A stretch of DNA of 64,000 bases from Lottia gigantea (Eukaryota > Mollusca > Gastropoda > Lottiidae), in assembly GCF_000327385.1 (NCBI RefSeq), contig NW_008710284.1, forward strand, positions 802,259 through 866,258, given 5' to 3'. The notes under the pieces were generated by a model. That model was not told the origin of the DNA. It made no database searches and was given only the letters and a program-made list of their open reading frames with translations. How positions within the stretch are numbered: the stretch's first letter is position 1; each line of letters starts with the position of its first letter. The position numbers and the translations under genes are program-made. Of this stretch, positions 11,886 to 25,200 are shown piece after piece.

Positions 11886-13874
11886 AGAACATTACATTAT
11901 ATGAAAGATATTTCTTTTAGCTTAAATATTGAGTGGAAGATATACTCCAAAAGACCAAGGACCATCTGGTACACTCATGAGCCTATTTGAAGTTGTTATC
12001 TTTCTAAAAAATATAGTTCTTTCTATTATTTCTAACTCAGCATTGAAATACGACTCTTCATAACTGAACATGTGGTACACAGATCCTCATGAGCCTAAAT
12101 TATAATCATTCTAAAAAAGAAATTGACTCTGTATTGAACTAAGACTCTATGTAACTGAAGATGTTTATTTGTACCATATTGTTATCAATTTTGAGGTCTA
12201 GTTTTCTAGTTTAAATTCAGATAAACATATTATGTAAGAATTTTGACAAAGAGATAAAACCTGGCCACACTTCATAATAAGTTGAAATATTTTAGATAAA
12301 AGTTTGACCCTTTGACCAGGCTTTGAAAAACATTCCCTTTTTCCACTGGCCCCTGATCTGATAATGAGTTGACAGGATGTTACAAATTGTACTTAAAATT
12401 TCTAGAACCAACCAACTGATCGTGTGGCATAGTTCTTCAATTCCATATGCTTTTTTCCGACAAAATCTTTCTAAAACTTTAGTTGTTCTAAATACTTGAT
12501 CCACCATAGTTTTACAGACTAACTCTATGTGTCTATTAATTACTTTTAGATTTTAATCCTCTAATGAAAATTACTTTCTGAAAAGGTGTCTAACTTAAGG
12601 TTTTTTTGGGGGGACTTGTTTCCAGATTGTGCCCTTTTTTTCTTTCAAAAATGTCAATCTACGAGTGTTTTATGAATTGATTTCTTTTGGTTTTTAATTT
12701 AAGATTCCATTCTGACAGATCATGAGATGTTTATATTTCCAGTTGAATTCCACACTTCCTTGAAGTCTCTGATGCTCTTTTCAGATCTGTCAAATTCCAG
12801 GTTTTATCTGAGAATCTGCCAGAGGCTAGGGTGTTACGTAATCAGTCTTGAAAAGAGGGTCTGTTTTAGCTGAAAAGTGAATTATGGGTCAAAAGGGTAG
12901 ATAAATTAGGAAACCAATCCCAAATCACTTGTAATTTAATCACCAGACCTTCAGGCAGATTCCACCTTTCTTTGGAACAAGATTCCAATTTGACCAAAGC
13001 AAATTTTTTAAGTAGCAAAGGAGGGTTTTTCTTAATGTTGAGCTCTTGTCCACCAAGGTTTTGTAATTTTTTGGCAGGTTTTCCTGCAGATTCCAGTTCT
13101 CTTTAAACATGCTTCTTTACGGTACTCCAACTTTTGATCAAAGTTCTTTAGACTCAGGAAGAATTCCAATCTCAGAAACCTATTCCTTTTACCAAACTAT
13201 AGTATATAAATTCCAACATCTGATACAAAAAGTTTTAATCAATTTGGAATAAAGAAAATTAGTGTTCTTCTATTTTCAATCTTAAAAAAACATTTCACCC
13301 TTTTTGTTTTGATAATTTCTGATGATCTCTGATGATCAGTCTGTTTGTATCTTGGATGGTGTTTTGGATCTGAAGTTTTGGAATCATTCTCAACGATTTT
13401 TTCGATCCTTTTTTGTTGAATTAAAGTTATAAGGATATCTTTAATTGGTTGAATATTTTTATTTTCTCAAATATCTACTTCTCCCCAGGCCCCTGTCTCT
13501 TTTAACCCCTAAATAAACAACCTTTGACCTATAGGTCAGATGTCAGAGCTGGAACATGTGTTATTGTACAATCAGCATGTTGTCCTGATCATTCCAGACT
13601 CTATTGTAACCTGATATTCTAATATACATTAAGTAGCTTTTGATATACCAGACCCATCCCGTTAAAATACTCTTTAAGGATCCAGTTTCATTTAAATTAC
13701 CATAAGACATTATCGCCCCTCCCAATTCACCATTTTGGTTACTTGATCAGACTATAGGGTCGGATTCTGAATAAAAAAAAGACCGCCATCAAATTTGATT
13801 ATTTTCATCTATTTAGATATAATTAATTTTAATACAGGCAACTTGACTAATGATGTTTTTTTTTTCTATTTTAG
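11886..13874. other. gene-free stretch with decayed repeats
   Basis: From about 12600 to 13250 the words GATTCCA and AATTCCA recur in long T-rich sequence, which suggests an old degenerated repeat. No protein-coding structure is seen until the splice-flanked segment at 13875. Confidence 0.45.
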
Positions 13875-13916
13875 GAAAGAAGTTGAGAAGAAGAGTTTCA
13901 ATAACTATCTACAAGG
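13875..13916 (+). CDS. possible 42-nt internal exon, gene unknown
   Basis: A long pyrimidine tract and TTCTATTTTAG precede the segment, and a strong donor, AAGG|GTAAGA, follows it. In one frame it reads KEVEKKSFNNYLQ, entered and left in the same phase, and a second frame is also open. The phase-2 end would join cleanly to the open segment after the acceptor at 28314, giving a short C-terminus. No family is recognised. The sequence pattern could be chance in AT-rich DNA, and no further exon was found between or upstream. Confidence 0.22.
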
Positions 13917-13949
13917 GTAAGATTATTAATTATTAGATACAGCAATATC

Positions 13950-14320
13950 TATCATAGCTGCTGTGTGGTGGGAGGTGGGGTGGGGCGAATATTAAAGAAT
14001 AAGAAGGGGCTAAGGGCCAGTAGGTACTCAGAGCTTTTTATTCGTACCCACCGATATCAACTGAGCAGTTATGTGGACAACGCTGTATGGGCGTATGTTG
14101 AAGATGGAAGGAGGGGGGTTGGTATGTCAAAGAAGAAGGGGCTCAGGCCCAGTAGACACTCAGAGCTTTTGACTTTTACTCTCATGTACCCACTGCTATC
14201 AACTAGACAGACTGCAGTTATGTCAGGCTAGGTAGCTCAGGCTGACATGCCATTCAGAGCTTTTCACTTTTACTCTCATATACCCACTGCTATCAACTGG
14301 GTAGTACTGCAGTTATGTGA
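13950..14320. repeat. three-copy degenerate repeat of about 120 bp
   Basis: The words GGGGCTAAGGGCCAGTAGG / GGGGCTCAGGCCCAGTAGA, CACTCAGAGCTTTT, ACCCACTGCTATCAACT and GCAGTTATGT recur in the same order. The 88-codon open frame across it is part of the repeat and is not taken as a gene. Confidence 0.75.
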
Positions 14321-15273
14321 GCATTTGTCAATGTGGAGGTCCATCTCAAGCCCAACTATCGACAGACTTTTCTGTAGAATAAAAAAGAACTGGACGAGAT
14401 AAAGAAGAAGACTTGAAATATATACTGAGTTATAAAGTTTTTAAGTCGTAAACAAAAAAGGGTATTGTTTTTATCAAACCATCCCTAAAATACTTCACGT
14501 TTTTAACTGGCCCTTGTTTATTTAACAAACACTTCAACTTCAACAGTGTATTTCCCTTTTTTTATTAGATCGTAGACAATCCTTCATTTCTCAAAAACAT
14601 TTCTCAAGGTTTATAGGATCTTAAAGAGGTTTTCTGTTTACAATATATTAAATACTTTCTGAAATTTTTATATTAAAGTTAAGTTTTACAATAAGTCTAC
14701 AAATATAAAAAATTCCTATTCATTTTTTATTTGATATTGACATGTACTTTTTGAATAAGCATACAAATATATTTATTTAATAGATAACTTATTTTTTGAA
14801 TTGATAATTTTTTTGTACCCTTCATGAACCCTAAAACCTTTTTTCAAATTACCCATCACAAATAAATGTAGTGAATTATATCAATGCTTGTTTGTTTGTG
14901 TTTGATAAATTCAAAATTAATTTCAACATTGAAAATAATTTAAAAATTGGTAATTGAATTTAATATTAAGTTTATTAGGTACACCTTTTTTGATGTTTGT
15001 AAATTTCCAAAACTAAACTGAAGTCACTATTTATGTTTGTAAAAAATAAAAACAGTTTTAAAAATCCGTGAAGTATCCAACATATAAAGTTGAGTTGTCA
15101 CAGGATGTTAAAATTCTCTATGATTCACAGTAAAATGTGTTTTAAAAATCAGGATCTTATTCAATATCCTACAAGATAAAACGATAAGATGAGACAAAAA
15201 TAATTCAAAGGAAACATTGTTTAAGATTGATATATCTTTATCCTCTCAAACAAACCTTAATTAGTCATCTCGT
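14321..15273. other. gene-free stretch
   Basis: Very AT-rich sequence with no recognisable exon, RNA gene or tandem repeat. Confidence 0.55.
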
Positions 15274-15480
15274 TAAGATACCCTTACACCATAGTGATTA
15301 CCAGTTGTATATTATTGTGAATAATCAAAGTGGTCAAGAGTTACGAATGCAATTCACAACTCAGTTACATGAAAGTTACGTTCGAAACTTTGAAGGGCTC
15401 TTCCCATTCCTTACCAATAAAGGCTCTTCTTATCTTTTTATTCGTAACTGGTAATCACCATGGTGTGATTGCACCTTTAG
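15274..15480. mobile_element. MITE-B, long copy
   Basis: The left end reads CCTTACACCATAGTGATTAC, and the right end, reverse complemented, reads AGGTGCAATCACACCATGG followed by TGATTACCAGTTACGAATAA. The ends are imperfect terminal inverted repeats matching the element at 59608-59745. There is no transposase, so it is a non-autonomous DNA element. Two short open frames inside are not genes. Confidence 0.75.
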
Positions 15481-16369
15481 TTTATAAAAGATTTAAACAG
15501 AAGAAAAATCACACGGCCAAAAGGAAGGTTTATTAGTAAGTGGAACGAGAGAACTTAATAACCCATAGAACATTTAGATTTATTTCATTATATTTTGTTG
15601 TTAAGTAGCTATGTCGGGTGTGGCATCAGACAGGGTATGCTTACTCTTCTAGGCACCTGCTACCACTTTTCATTATGAAATACTTACTCACTTATAATTG
15701 ATATACTTCCTCATGTGAAAACTTCATTAGTTGCTATCTGTTTCGCCAATATGTTGTTTTGGATATCATGTTTCGTTTTGCGTTTTTGGATCGTTAGTAT
15801 TTGGTTTATTATTGAGTTTACCTTGGTACAAATTGATGGTCCCTTACAATGAAAAAATAGAGCGCCAAATGATTTGATTTAGAATCTATTTGTAACACTA
15901 CAAATTGAAAAAAACATATTTAAATCATAGAATTACGTTCCACGATTGTTCTAAATTTTATCAGAGAAGTAGATCAGAAAAAAACTGAGTCAGATGATAG
16001 GAAGAGATAAGAAGTCCAAGTGGACAGTTAAAATATGATAACATGATAACAATATTTACTCACTAGAGGTCACTCCTGATTTTCACGAGTTTTAAACATA
16101 AACTGAAAACAGAGCGCTTTATTGTGGCCTAGTTTACCAATAAACCATCCAACCAACAAACCCTTGCTGAGAATCTTTCTGAGATCACCTTCTAAATAAG
16201 CAGAACAGTTCTCAGAACGCTTGATTGTTTACATCACATAAAATTCATCCGTTCTGTTATTAAAAACAATAATATTTGTAATGTAAAAGGGGTTGGGTTC
16301 AAGCAAACAATTGGAAGGTCTGCGATATGAACTTAAATTATAAGCCAATGTTCCAATTTAACAACTAAC
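15481..16369. other. gene-free stretch
   Basis: Contains the relative of the 10648 repeat at about 15748-15830 but no gene. It leads into the long CCAACCAA-rich array. Confidence 0.5.
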
Positions 16370-17345
16370 TACTATCTTAGCTCTAGCTGGAAGCAGACTT
16401 TAAATTGTCTTCTACCAATCAACCAACCAAACAACCATCCAACCAAACAACCAACTAACCATCCAACCAGACCAACCATCCAACCAGACCAACCAAACCA
16501 ACATCCGTCCAACCAAGTGTGTCGTTCTGTGATATGAGTTAGCTGAATGCAGACTTTAAATTGTCATTTACCAACCAACCAACCATCCAACAAAACAACC
16601 ATCCAACCAAATAACCATCCATCCAAACAACCATCCAACCAACCAAGTGTGTCGTTCTGTGATATGAGTTAGCTGAATGCAGACTTTAAATTGTCATTTA
16701 CCAACCAACCAACCATCTAACAAAACAACCATCCAACCAAATAACCATCCATCCAACCAACCAACCAAGTGTGTCATTCTGTGATATGAGTCAGCTGAAA
16801 GCAGACTGTAAATTGTCATCTACCGACCAACCATCCAAACCAACAACCAACCAACCAAGTGAGTCATTCTGTGATATAAGTTAGCTGAAAGCAGACTGTA
16901 AATTGTCATCTACCGACCAACCATCCAAACCAACAACCAACCAACCAAGTGAGTCATTCTGTGATATAAGTTAGCTGAAAGCAGACTGTAAATTGTCATC
17001 TACCGACCAACCATCCAAACCAACAACCAACCAACCAAGTGAGTCATTCTGTGATATAAGTTAGCTGAAAGCAGACTGTAAATTGTCATCTACCGACCAA
17101 CCATCCACACCAACAACCAACCAACCAAGTGAGTCATTCTGTGATATAAGTTAGCTGAAAGCAGACTGTAAATTGTCATCTACCGACCAACCATCCAAAC
17201 CAACAACCAACCAACCAAGTGAGTCATTCTGTGATATAAGTTAGCTGAAAGCAGACTGTAAATTGTCATCTACCGACCAACCATCCAAACCAACAACCAA
17301 CCAACCAAGTGTGTCATTCTGTGATATAAGTTAGCTGAAAGCTAC
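16370..17345. repeat. 90-bp minisatellite with CCAACCAA spacer
   Basis: The core GAGTCATTCTGTGATATAAG begins at 16861, 16951, 17041, 17131, 17221 and 17311 (GTGTCATTCT there), exactly 90 bp apart. It is followed by TTAGCTGAAAGCAGACTGTA and a CCAACCAA/CCATCCAA stretch. Earlier copies at 16519, 16649 and 16771 are longer and more diverged because the CCAACCAA part varies in length. The homogeneous downstream copies are the younger ones. Confidence 0.92.
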
Positions 17346-20080
17346 CATCCTGTACTTAATTTTTATTATCTCAATTGTCCATATTGTTGAAGTCTGAAGT
17401 GAAATATTTCCTGTTAAAATTACAACCAAGGGTATTTAAATCCTGTTTTTTACTGTTAAATCCTGTTTTCTAGCCCACTTGACACCAATTTCTCACCATA
17501 AAACTTTTGTTATTAAACAGACAAAGAATGAGTTCTCTGTATTTTTGATAAAATAAAGGAAGGTTTATTCTGCAGGAAATATTATGTATATACCAGATAG
17601 TTCAAAGTCTAACTAATTTTCTTTTTATAGAATTTTCACTCAATTATTAATAACTATGACAACATATGAACAAGATTTTCACCAATATATGGAATTGTTT
17701 TTTGTTGATAACGTCACCTGAATGTGTTTCGAAATGTAGAATGTACTAAACTCAAAAGTATTTCCATATATCTTAGTGTTTTAACCTATTACTGACCTGG
17801 GCCAGTGCTTTTATGAATCTATATTGTCATGGTCATTTAACATTGATACATTGTCAATAAAGATTAGGCTAAAAAGTTCTAAAACTAGTATGTAATAAAC
17901 ACGAAAGTATATCCATATATCTTAGTGTTTTAACCTATTACTGGTCTAGACCATTGCTAAAACAGCTCTAGAACTGGAGTATTTTGATGTCAATCTTGTA
18001 TATCTAATGCCACATTCTAGTTTTCTGATGTATTTCACATGAGCATCTGCAATCTATGAAATAGAAAATGCAAATTCAGGTGAAAAATATCATTATGAAA
18101 TTAATTGACTCATAAAATAGATGAAAAATTATATCTTTATTAATTAATTAATAGATAATGAATAAATAATATGCGCATATAGGTAGTCTTTTAAACTTAA
18201 TTAGTATTCATAGGTAAGTATAGATATGAAATATATTTTATTGATGAGGTTTTCATAGCTTACATTGGCATTATATTAATTTTTAAAGCTGGTAGAATTC
18301 TGATACCTGATAGAAATTTCTATTGAATTACAAATACAATCCTTTACTTTTGACCTAGGCCAGTGCTTTTATGAGACTAAGTTCTCATCACCATCTAACA
18401 CAGATGATTCAAATGGTTGAATTGAATTGTTTTTTCAATACAGAAAGAGAGATAGGGGTGCTATATTCTTTGAGCTTTCAAAAAGCTAACTATAAAGCTA
18501 ACATGATTTTATACCAATGTTATTTCTGTTAAAAAATATATTTTAGTAGACTCGTGTCAATAAATAATTTTCAAAAAAGACTAATCGTAGGAAAAGATCA
18601 ATAATCAATTAAAAAAAGCGATAAAAATAATGATTAATTAGCAGGTATTGGTCAGTTTAAATGGACAACTGAAAACTAATAACTATAAACAATAGTTGTA
18701 ATTGGTCAATACCAGTTCCATTATTTCTAACAAAGGATTTAATTGGATAGTAGATTTTTTCTATTATCTCTAACAATCAATTTAATTGGATGATATATTT
18801 TTTAACAGTATGTTCCGGTTGATTTGATTGGTTGATATTAATGGTTGTATTATATGTGATTTCTAGGTGCATGTCAATTGTTTTGTGAAGCTCGTGTTTC
18901 TATTACTGTAAAACAATTATTTTCAACGCCTGAACGAGTGATAATAAAATCTGTATATTGACCTTGGTATGGACATGATATACTAATATAATATTTATTG
19001 TTTTTCTCTCGTGTCCGTTCGTTCCATGCGTTTATTCGTAAACAGTCAGCAAAACTTGTTGGCAAAATAAACAACTATTTCTTCAAAATGGTCCATTGGG
19101 CCTTAAAGCCTGGAAAACCTTAAATGACATCATTAGTTGTCGTGGCTTTTAATCTCAGACAGCGTGTGATAGTCCGATGACCTTAAATAAGTCATATTAA
19201 CTCATAATTCCAGTCAACCCAGCTGTAAATGGGTACGGATAATCCGAGTAAGATCAATGTCAAGAGGCTTGGCCAAAAAGGATTCTTGTGAAGCTCAGTT
19301 ATTATCTATAAAAATTGTCAGAAATGAGTTCTCTGGGCCTTTAATTCTTCAATTCTTTCAGTTCAAAATCTGTACACCGGTACCAATTCTTTCCTGGCGA
19401 CGGGGCTGGGCTACATCCCTTAAGTTTTACTTGCAAAATTTAGGGGATCCTAACTAGGAATATCTAGAGAGTATACCAATATGAAACTAGTAATATATTA
19501 TAAGATAGTAAATATGTTAGAGTAAAACCCCTCCCATATTTTATAAAACAATGTACTCTCTTATCTTATATATATTGGATATATTCTCAATGAATTATAG
19601 AGTATCTTAATACTAATATTATTTTCTTCATCATAGTTCATTGAAGTTTGTCTTAAAGTGTGTTGAAATGAGGTAAGACACTGACTGTTTTTTAGGGGGG
19701 TGGGGTTTGAGTATGGGGTGGGGGTATAGGTAAAGGGTGTGGCTTGTGAACCTCTTTATTAAAAAATATTTAATTGAATCCTAGTATCTGTATATAAAAA
19801 AATGTATTGTTAATGAAATTTGCAAAGTTTGACTCAATGAGTTAAGCTTGTATTTGGATTATTTGAAAAACAGGTAGCAGAAAACATGCAGATGCAAAAT
19901 GCCCTCTGTTATACATTTAAATACTTTTTTTATTTCATTACTGTTATGACTGATGAAGGGTGGTATACCTGAAACATTTAACAATATCATAACTTAGATT
20001 TTATTAATATAATGTTTATGGTATGTAAAATGTTGCTAGTAATTCAAAAACTTATTGATGTAACTTTAGTATAACAGAAT
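17346..20080. other. gene-free stretch with a duplicated segment
   Basis: CCATATATCTTAGTGTTTTA plus ACCTATTACTG occurs at about 17765 and 17911, followed by GACCTGGGCCAGTGCTT or a relative. The second motif recurs near 18353, 25118 and 42908, so it is probably a dispersed repeat. No exon was seen. Confidence 0.5.
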
Positions 20081-20345
20081 GATGACAATGTAAATTGTTG
20101 AAACATTGTGTTTAAAAACTCAGGAGTAGTATATCATATAAACTGATGATGACAATGTAAATTGTTGAAACATTGTGTACAATAAAACCCAGGAGTAGCA
20201 TACCATATAAACTGATGATGACAATGTAAATTGTTGAAACATTGTGTACAAAAATTCAGGAGTAGTATATCATATAAACTGATGATAACAATGTAAATTG
20301 TTGAAACATTGTGTACAAAAAAACTCAGGAATAATATACCATAAA
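20081..20345 (+). repeat. R1 repeat, four tandem copies
   Basis: GATGACAATG begins at 20081, 20148 and 20217, and GATAACAATG at 20284: units of 67-69 bp. Each holds ACAATGTAAATTGTTGAAAC followed by ATTGTGT, so ACAATGT and ACATTGT form a short stem-loop. The same sequence occurs singly or in clusters at 11185 and 27873, and inverted at 34200 and 36740, which shows it is an interspersed family. Confidence 0.88.
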
Positions 20346-20830
20346 ATTGTGGCCTGTTATTTAATGAACTTGTTACCTAAAAGTTAATAAGACAATTTAT
20401 TAAAAGAGAACTGTTTAAATAAAGCTATAATATCATATGTTTTTTAAAACCTCTTCACAGATCCTTTATCCTTGATAAATCTCTTTCTACTCTTGATAAA
20501 AAACCTTTAGAAAATACACGAACACCAATATTAACCCCCTAGTGAATAATAACGGGGGTCTGAATGGGATAATTATGTTAGAGTCAATAACAGTAAGTAG
20601 AGTGAATTAAGATAACAATAGGCATTGACTGCAGTAACAAATCCCTAACAGGGCCCCTGGATGATCACAAATTGAAGATGAAAAGAATCTGGTGTACAGG
20701 TAGATAGAATAACAATAGAGGCGATCTGTAGGTGTTCACCAAATTACTGGGCCGGATAATTCAACAACTTTATAATACACATAGAATGTAGACTTTCTTA
20801 AAGAGATTCTGAATCAATGATTAAATGGTT
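20346..20830. other. gene-free stretch
   Basis: No recognisable feature. Confidence 0.5.
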
Positions 20831-21530
20831 GGATGAACTACAGAAGGGCAAGAGTGCTCTGTCTTGCTAGTGACATCAGGGTTTGGATGAACTAAAGAAG
20901 GGCAAGAGTGCTCTGTCTTGCTAGTAACATCCGGGTTTGGATGAACTACAGAAGGGCAAGAGTGGTCTGTCTTGCTAGTAACATCCGGGTTTGGATGAAC
21001 TACAGAAGGGCAAGAGTGCTCTGTCTTGCTAGTGACATCAGGGTTTGAATGAACTAAAGAAGGGCAAGAGTGCTCTGTCTTGCTAGTAACATTAGGGGTT
21101 GGATGAACTAAAGAAGGGCAAGAGTGCTCTGTCTTGCTAGTGACATCAGGGTTTGGATGAACTAAAGGAATAGGGAGAATGGTCTGTCTTGCTAGTAACA
21201 TCAGGGGTTGGATGAACTAAAGGAATAGGGAGAATGGTCTGTCTTGCTAGTAACATCAGGGGTTGGATGAACTAAAGAAGGGCAAGAGTGCTCTGTCTTG
21301 CTAGTGACATCAGGGTTTGGATGAACTAAAGGAATAGGGAGAATGGTCTGTCTTGCTAGTGACATCAGGGTTTGGATGAACTAAAGGAATAGGGAGAATG
21401 GTCTGTCTTGCTAGTAACATCAGGGGTTGGATGAACTAAAGAAGGGCAAGAGTGCTCTGTCTTGCTAGTAACATCAGGGGTTGGATGAACTAAAGGAATA
21501 GGGAGAATGGTCTGTCTTGCAAGTGACTTT
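20831..21530. repeat. 54/55-bp composite minisatellite
   Basis: About thirteen copies start with GGATGAACTA (20831, 20885, 20939 and so on). Two unit types alternate: a 54-bp type containing AAGAAGGGCAAGAGTGCTC and a 55-bp type containing AAGGAATAGGGAGAATGGTC. Both end in TGTCTTGCTAGTRACATC. Because 54 is a multiple of 3, the minus strand is open for 126 codons over the first block (repeating VTSKTEHSCPSLVH). The 55-bp units break that frame, so I read it as non-coding. Confidence 0.9.
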
Positions 21531-22000
21531 TGGTGTTTTCAAAGGATGCTGATTTGACTAACTCCATTAGCAAATAAACACAGAGATTTGAATGAAGAAA
21601 TAATGAAGTGAGCTCACAGAAAGAATAATTGAGAAAAACTGATAGATCAATCATCTGTCTTGTTGTTAAATGATAAAAAATAAGACTGTTATGAGATTAG
21701 GTATATCATCTTTCTCTCGGAGGGGTCAACTTCCAGTATTTAATCTTATTAGAGACTATCACACTATCTTCTCTACTATTATTAAACCTTATTTAATATC
21801 AAACATATTGATAGGCTTGTGGTCAAACTCTTTGATGGTTTTAATCAGAGGTTTTCAGCCTTTTTCTCTCTCTTACCCTTTCAGAATCCTGGATGGATTG
21901 TATAACCCTCCATCCCTCTAGAATAATATAGATAATTCATATAGAAATGAGTTGCTATCTGAAGGCTTCAGTCTTGTAGATTTTTTTCTGTTAATCTGTA
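21531..22000. other. gene-free stretch
   Basis: One 83-codon open frame without any recognisable domain. Otherwise nothing is seen. Confidence 0.5.
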
Positions 22001-22231
22001 TTGTTGAGAGAAGGGAAGTTGACTCATTAATACACAGGCCTTGATTGGGTACAGATACTTCTGTAAAAATGGGTACAGAAGCTAAGTGCTGGTCTCATTT
22101 GGCTGGATGTTTTATTGTTGAGGGAAGGGAAGTTGACTCACTAATATACAGGCCTTGATTGGGTACAGATACTTCTCTTTGAAATTGGTACAGAAGCTAA
22201 ATGCTAGTCTCAATTGGTTGGATGTTTTATG
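22001..22231. repeat. 114-bp tandem duplication
   Basis: TTGTTGAGAGAAGGGAAGTT at 22001 and TTGTTGAGGGAAGGGAAGTT at 22115 start two copies that share GACTCA, AGGCCTTGATTGGGTACAG and GTACAGAAGCTAA. They differ at scattered bases, so the duplication is not new. Confidence 0.85.
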
Positions 22232-25200
22232 TCTGTGTAGGGGTCAGAATGACGACTAAACTATATAACAAATGAAAATATCCAATGAAAAAATCTCCAG
22301 CTAATAGACAGACATTAAAACGAGGTGTGAAATTCTGAAATCCAATTAATGTCTTACTGTAGACAGAAAAATATCTAGACAATTTTATTTATTCATTTTA
22401 TATCATCAATTTAGACTTGTGTCCGAATAGTTTTCCCTCGTGGCTCGGAAAATTATATCCATGGTATTCTTCCTCTTGGTCAGTTCTCACACCATTTGGG
22501 CAGTAATCTAAACTTACCAACATTAATTTTAGATGTTATGGTAATTTTTTATTCTCTCTCGTGTTCATCCATTAACACCTATAAAATTTTAATAAGCTGC
22601 TTCAGATTAGATTGTCATTTTATAAAATTTATAGAATCAATTACACAACACTGGTCAGTGAGCGATTTTAAAATTTTGAGAGATATTTTGGAAAAGTACA
22701 TCTTTCCATATATTATGCAAATACATTTAAATAAAATGTTTTTTGATTTAAAACCCTCTATTTTTTTTATTTATCTGTACAGAAGTTATAACAAAAATAT
22801 GAATATTGTGATTCTTAGTCCAACTAGGTATAACAATATCTATAATATGTCTAAATAAGGTAATAAAAATTCTAAAAATTGTGAAGAATTTGATATTTTT
22901 ATCTCCTTCAGACTGACCTTTCATATTTTATAAGAAAACAAACAATTTAATAATTTGAGATAAGAGGAAGGTGGTCATTGAGCGGTCAAGATCCTGCCTG
23001 GACTTCAGATAGTGGTCAATATACATGTATGATTTCGTTTGTGGTAAATGATAACCCATGAATCATTTTACGTTGTGTTTATATCTCCATTCTGGCCAGG
23101 GTCGGTTAATGTCTATATTTATTATGCAAGATTGTTGAAAAATAAGCCAACTATTAAATAAACTATCTTATAAAACGTTTATATAATACTTTATATTGAA
23201 TCACTCTCTATTCAATCATTTTATATTAACATAAAAACACATTTTAACACAACTGTAACCAATATTAATCCAATATCTGTATAAAATTTTGAAACCAGTA
23301 AATTTATTTAATATTTATTATTCCATAAAGAAGTTTAAATTTATATCTACTCTTCAAATGACCGATAGCGTCCTGTACTAGAGGTCAAGTATCATCTTTT
23401 TCAAGTGTTTTACTGTTTTTCGAGGTTGTGTTTACTGATGACAAATATTGGAGCAATCATAAATCCTAGTTTGATTGGAGTCGAAATTAAACTTGTGTTT
23501 TATCAGCTAGTTTTTAATAGTAAACATGTCCAAGTGTTATCTCTGTCAATATGAATAGATAACGTCCAATAGCAAGGCCAATCTCTGGTCATAAACTTCA
23601 ACCCTTTCATGCAAAATAGGTCAAAAACAATTTAAAACTTGTATAGACGTGTTAATATTCATGGGGCATGATCTTCCAGAAATATAACTGAAAACATAGA
23701 AATATTATATCTGTAATGCTATAAACTCAGTATAAAGATTTGTTTGAAGGGCATGAGCCTTCAATAATACGATGAAAACTTATTATTAGTTGGAAATAAT
23801 ATATCTGTAATGCCATAAATTACATTTTTTGTGAAAGACATTTTTATCCAAAAATCGTAAGATGGAACTCTTCTTAAATGTCCTGTTGAGCACAATTATC
23901 TTTGGCTTTTAGGTAGTTCAGTTGAACATGATTGGCAAGTACAACAGGCTCTACCACCCTGTATTTATAGGTTTAGCCCACTTCTTATTCCAATTGGAAG
24001 CTGACCTCTTGACCTGCTGAAATTAATCTAAATTATGCGAAGTAAGACAACCATGGTGTAATGTAGGATAAAAATGATATCAAAATTAAAACTGCTCACA
24101 ACTTTTATGAAATGAAATATTGTCCACCCGACAGATGACCTTTAGATATGGAATATTATAGTATTGGCAAAAATCTAGCAGGTACTTCAAATAAACGTAA
24201 ATCACAAGCCTCTGTTGGATATTGCGTGCCAATCAAAATACGAAAGCTGAATAAAAAAAGACTTCTCTCAATACTGACAGCAATGTCTGAGCTAGAGGTC
24301 TGAATGCAAAAGAGTTAACAAAAGATCTTCCTAAGAAGTGAACTTAAGGTTTGAAATGCAAAAGAGAAGCGCTACATGAATATCAGAGGACCCAGTTGAA
24401 AGCGCAATAAAAATTGAGTTAGTCTAAATATCAGATAGAGATCATAGAAATATTATAAGCCTCTTATTCAATTTGCACCGTAATCAGAACGCCTCGTAGA
24501 GGAAATGGATTTTTATCAGAAATAATTGTAACGGCAGACAACATCTTTTAACTGTCAGAAAGATAAAAATGAAAAAGAAATAAAAATGTCTTATCTCTTC
24601 GCGTCTGGTCAGCAGACGTCAAATTTACGTCAGCATAAGAAAAATAAAGTGAGATATCATTAGATTAACGTAACGATATTTCAGAATTCTTTTCCAGTGA
24701 AAATTCCGCGAGGATACAAATCTGTCCGAGTCCAGAAAGCAATCAGCATAAGTAGGAATGAAAAAGAGTGATTTTGTCATTGCCATGGAATCAAGAAACT
24801 ATTATCTGTTGACTCAAATGTTGTTTACTTGTCAATTGAATTATTTACGTTAAAAGGACTGGACATCGGAGACTCATATATCATAATCTAGCTTTGATTT
24901 GATTGCTTGAATGTCCAGTTCATATTTATTGTTGCATTTTACAGATCCCTGGACAATTGGGAATCGAAAAGAGAATAGGCTAATGCTGTTGTCCTGACAA
25001 ATTTTCCCTTTTTGCCAACAGATCTTTTGTCTCTATCTGTAACCTTGGCCAATGCTTTTTATTTTCTTTAGTTTTAATTAACAAAAACATCACAATAGTT
25101 AACACTGTTTTAAGCCTGTGCCAGTGCTTTCTGTTGAGTAGTAACTTGTTACCTCTCAACCACCCTGATCACTATGGGAGAATATCAAACCCAAGTTCTA

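Noticed and set aside
20821-21201. 126-codon minus-strand repeat protein
   Set aside because: It is the reading of a 54-bp minisatellite; 55-bp units of the same array destroy the frame.
22496-22858. 120-codon + strand ORF
   Set aside because: Ile/Asn/Phe/Tyr-rich as expected from AT-rich noise; no recognisable family.
24943-24995. Possible exon after TTGCATTTTACAG
   Set aside because: The frame closes after a few codons and no fitting donor follows.
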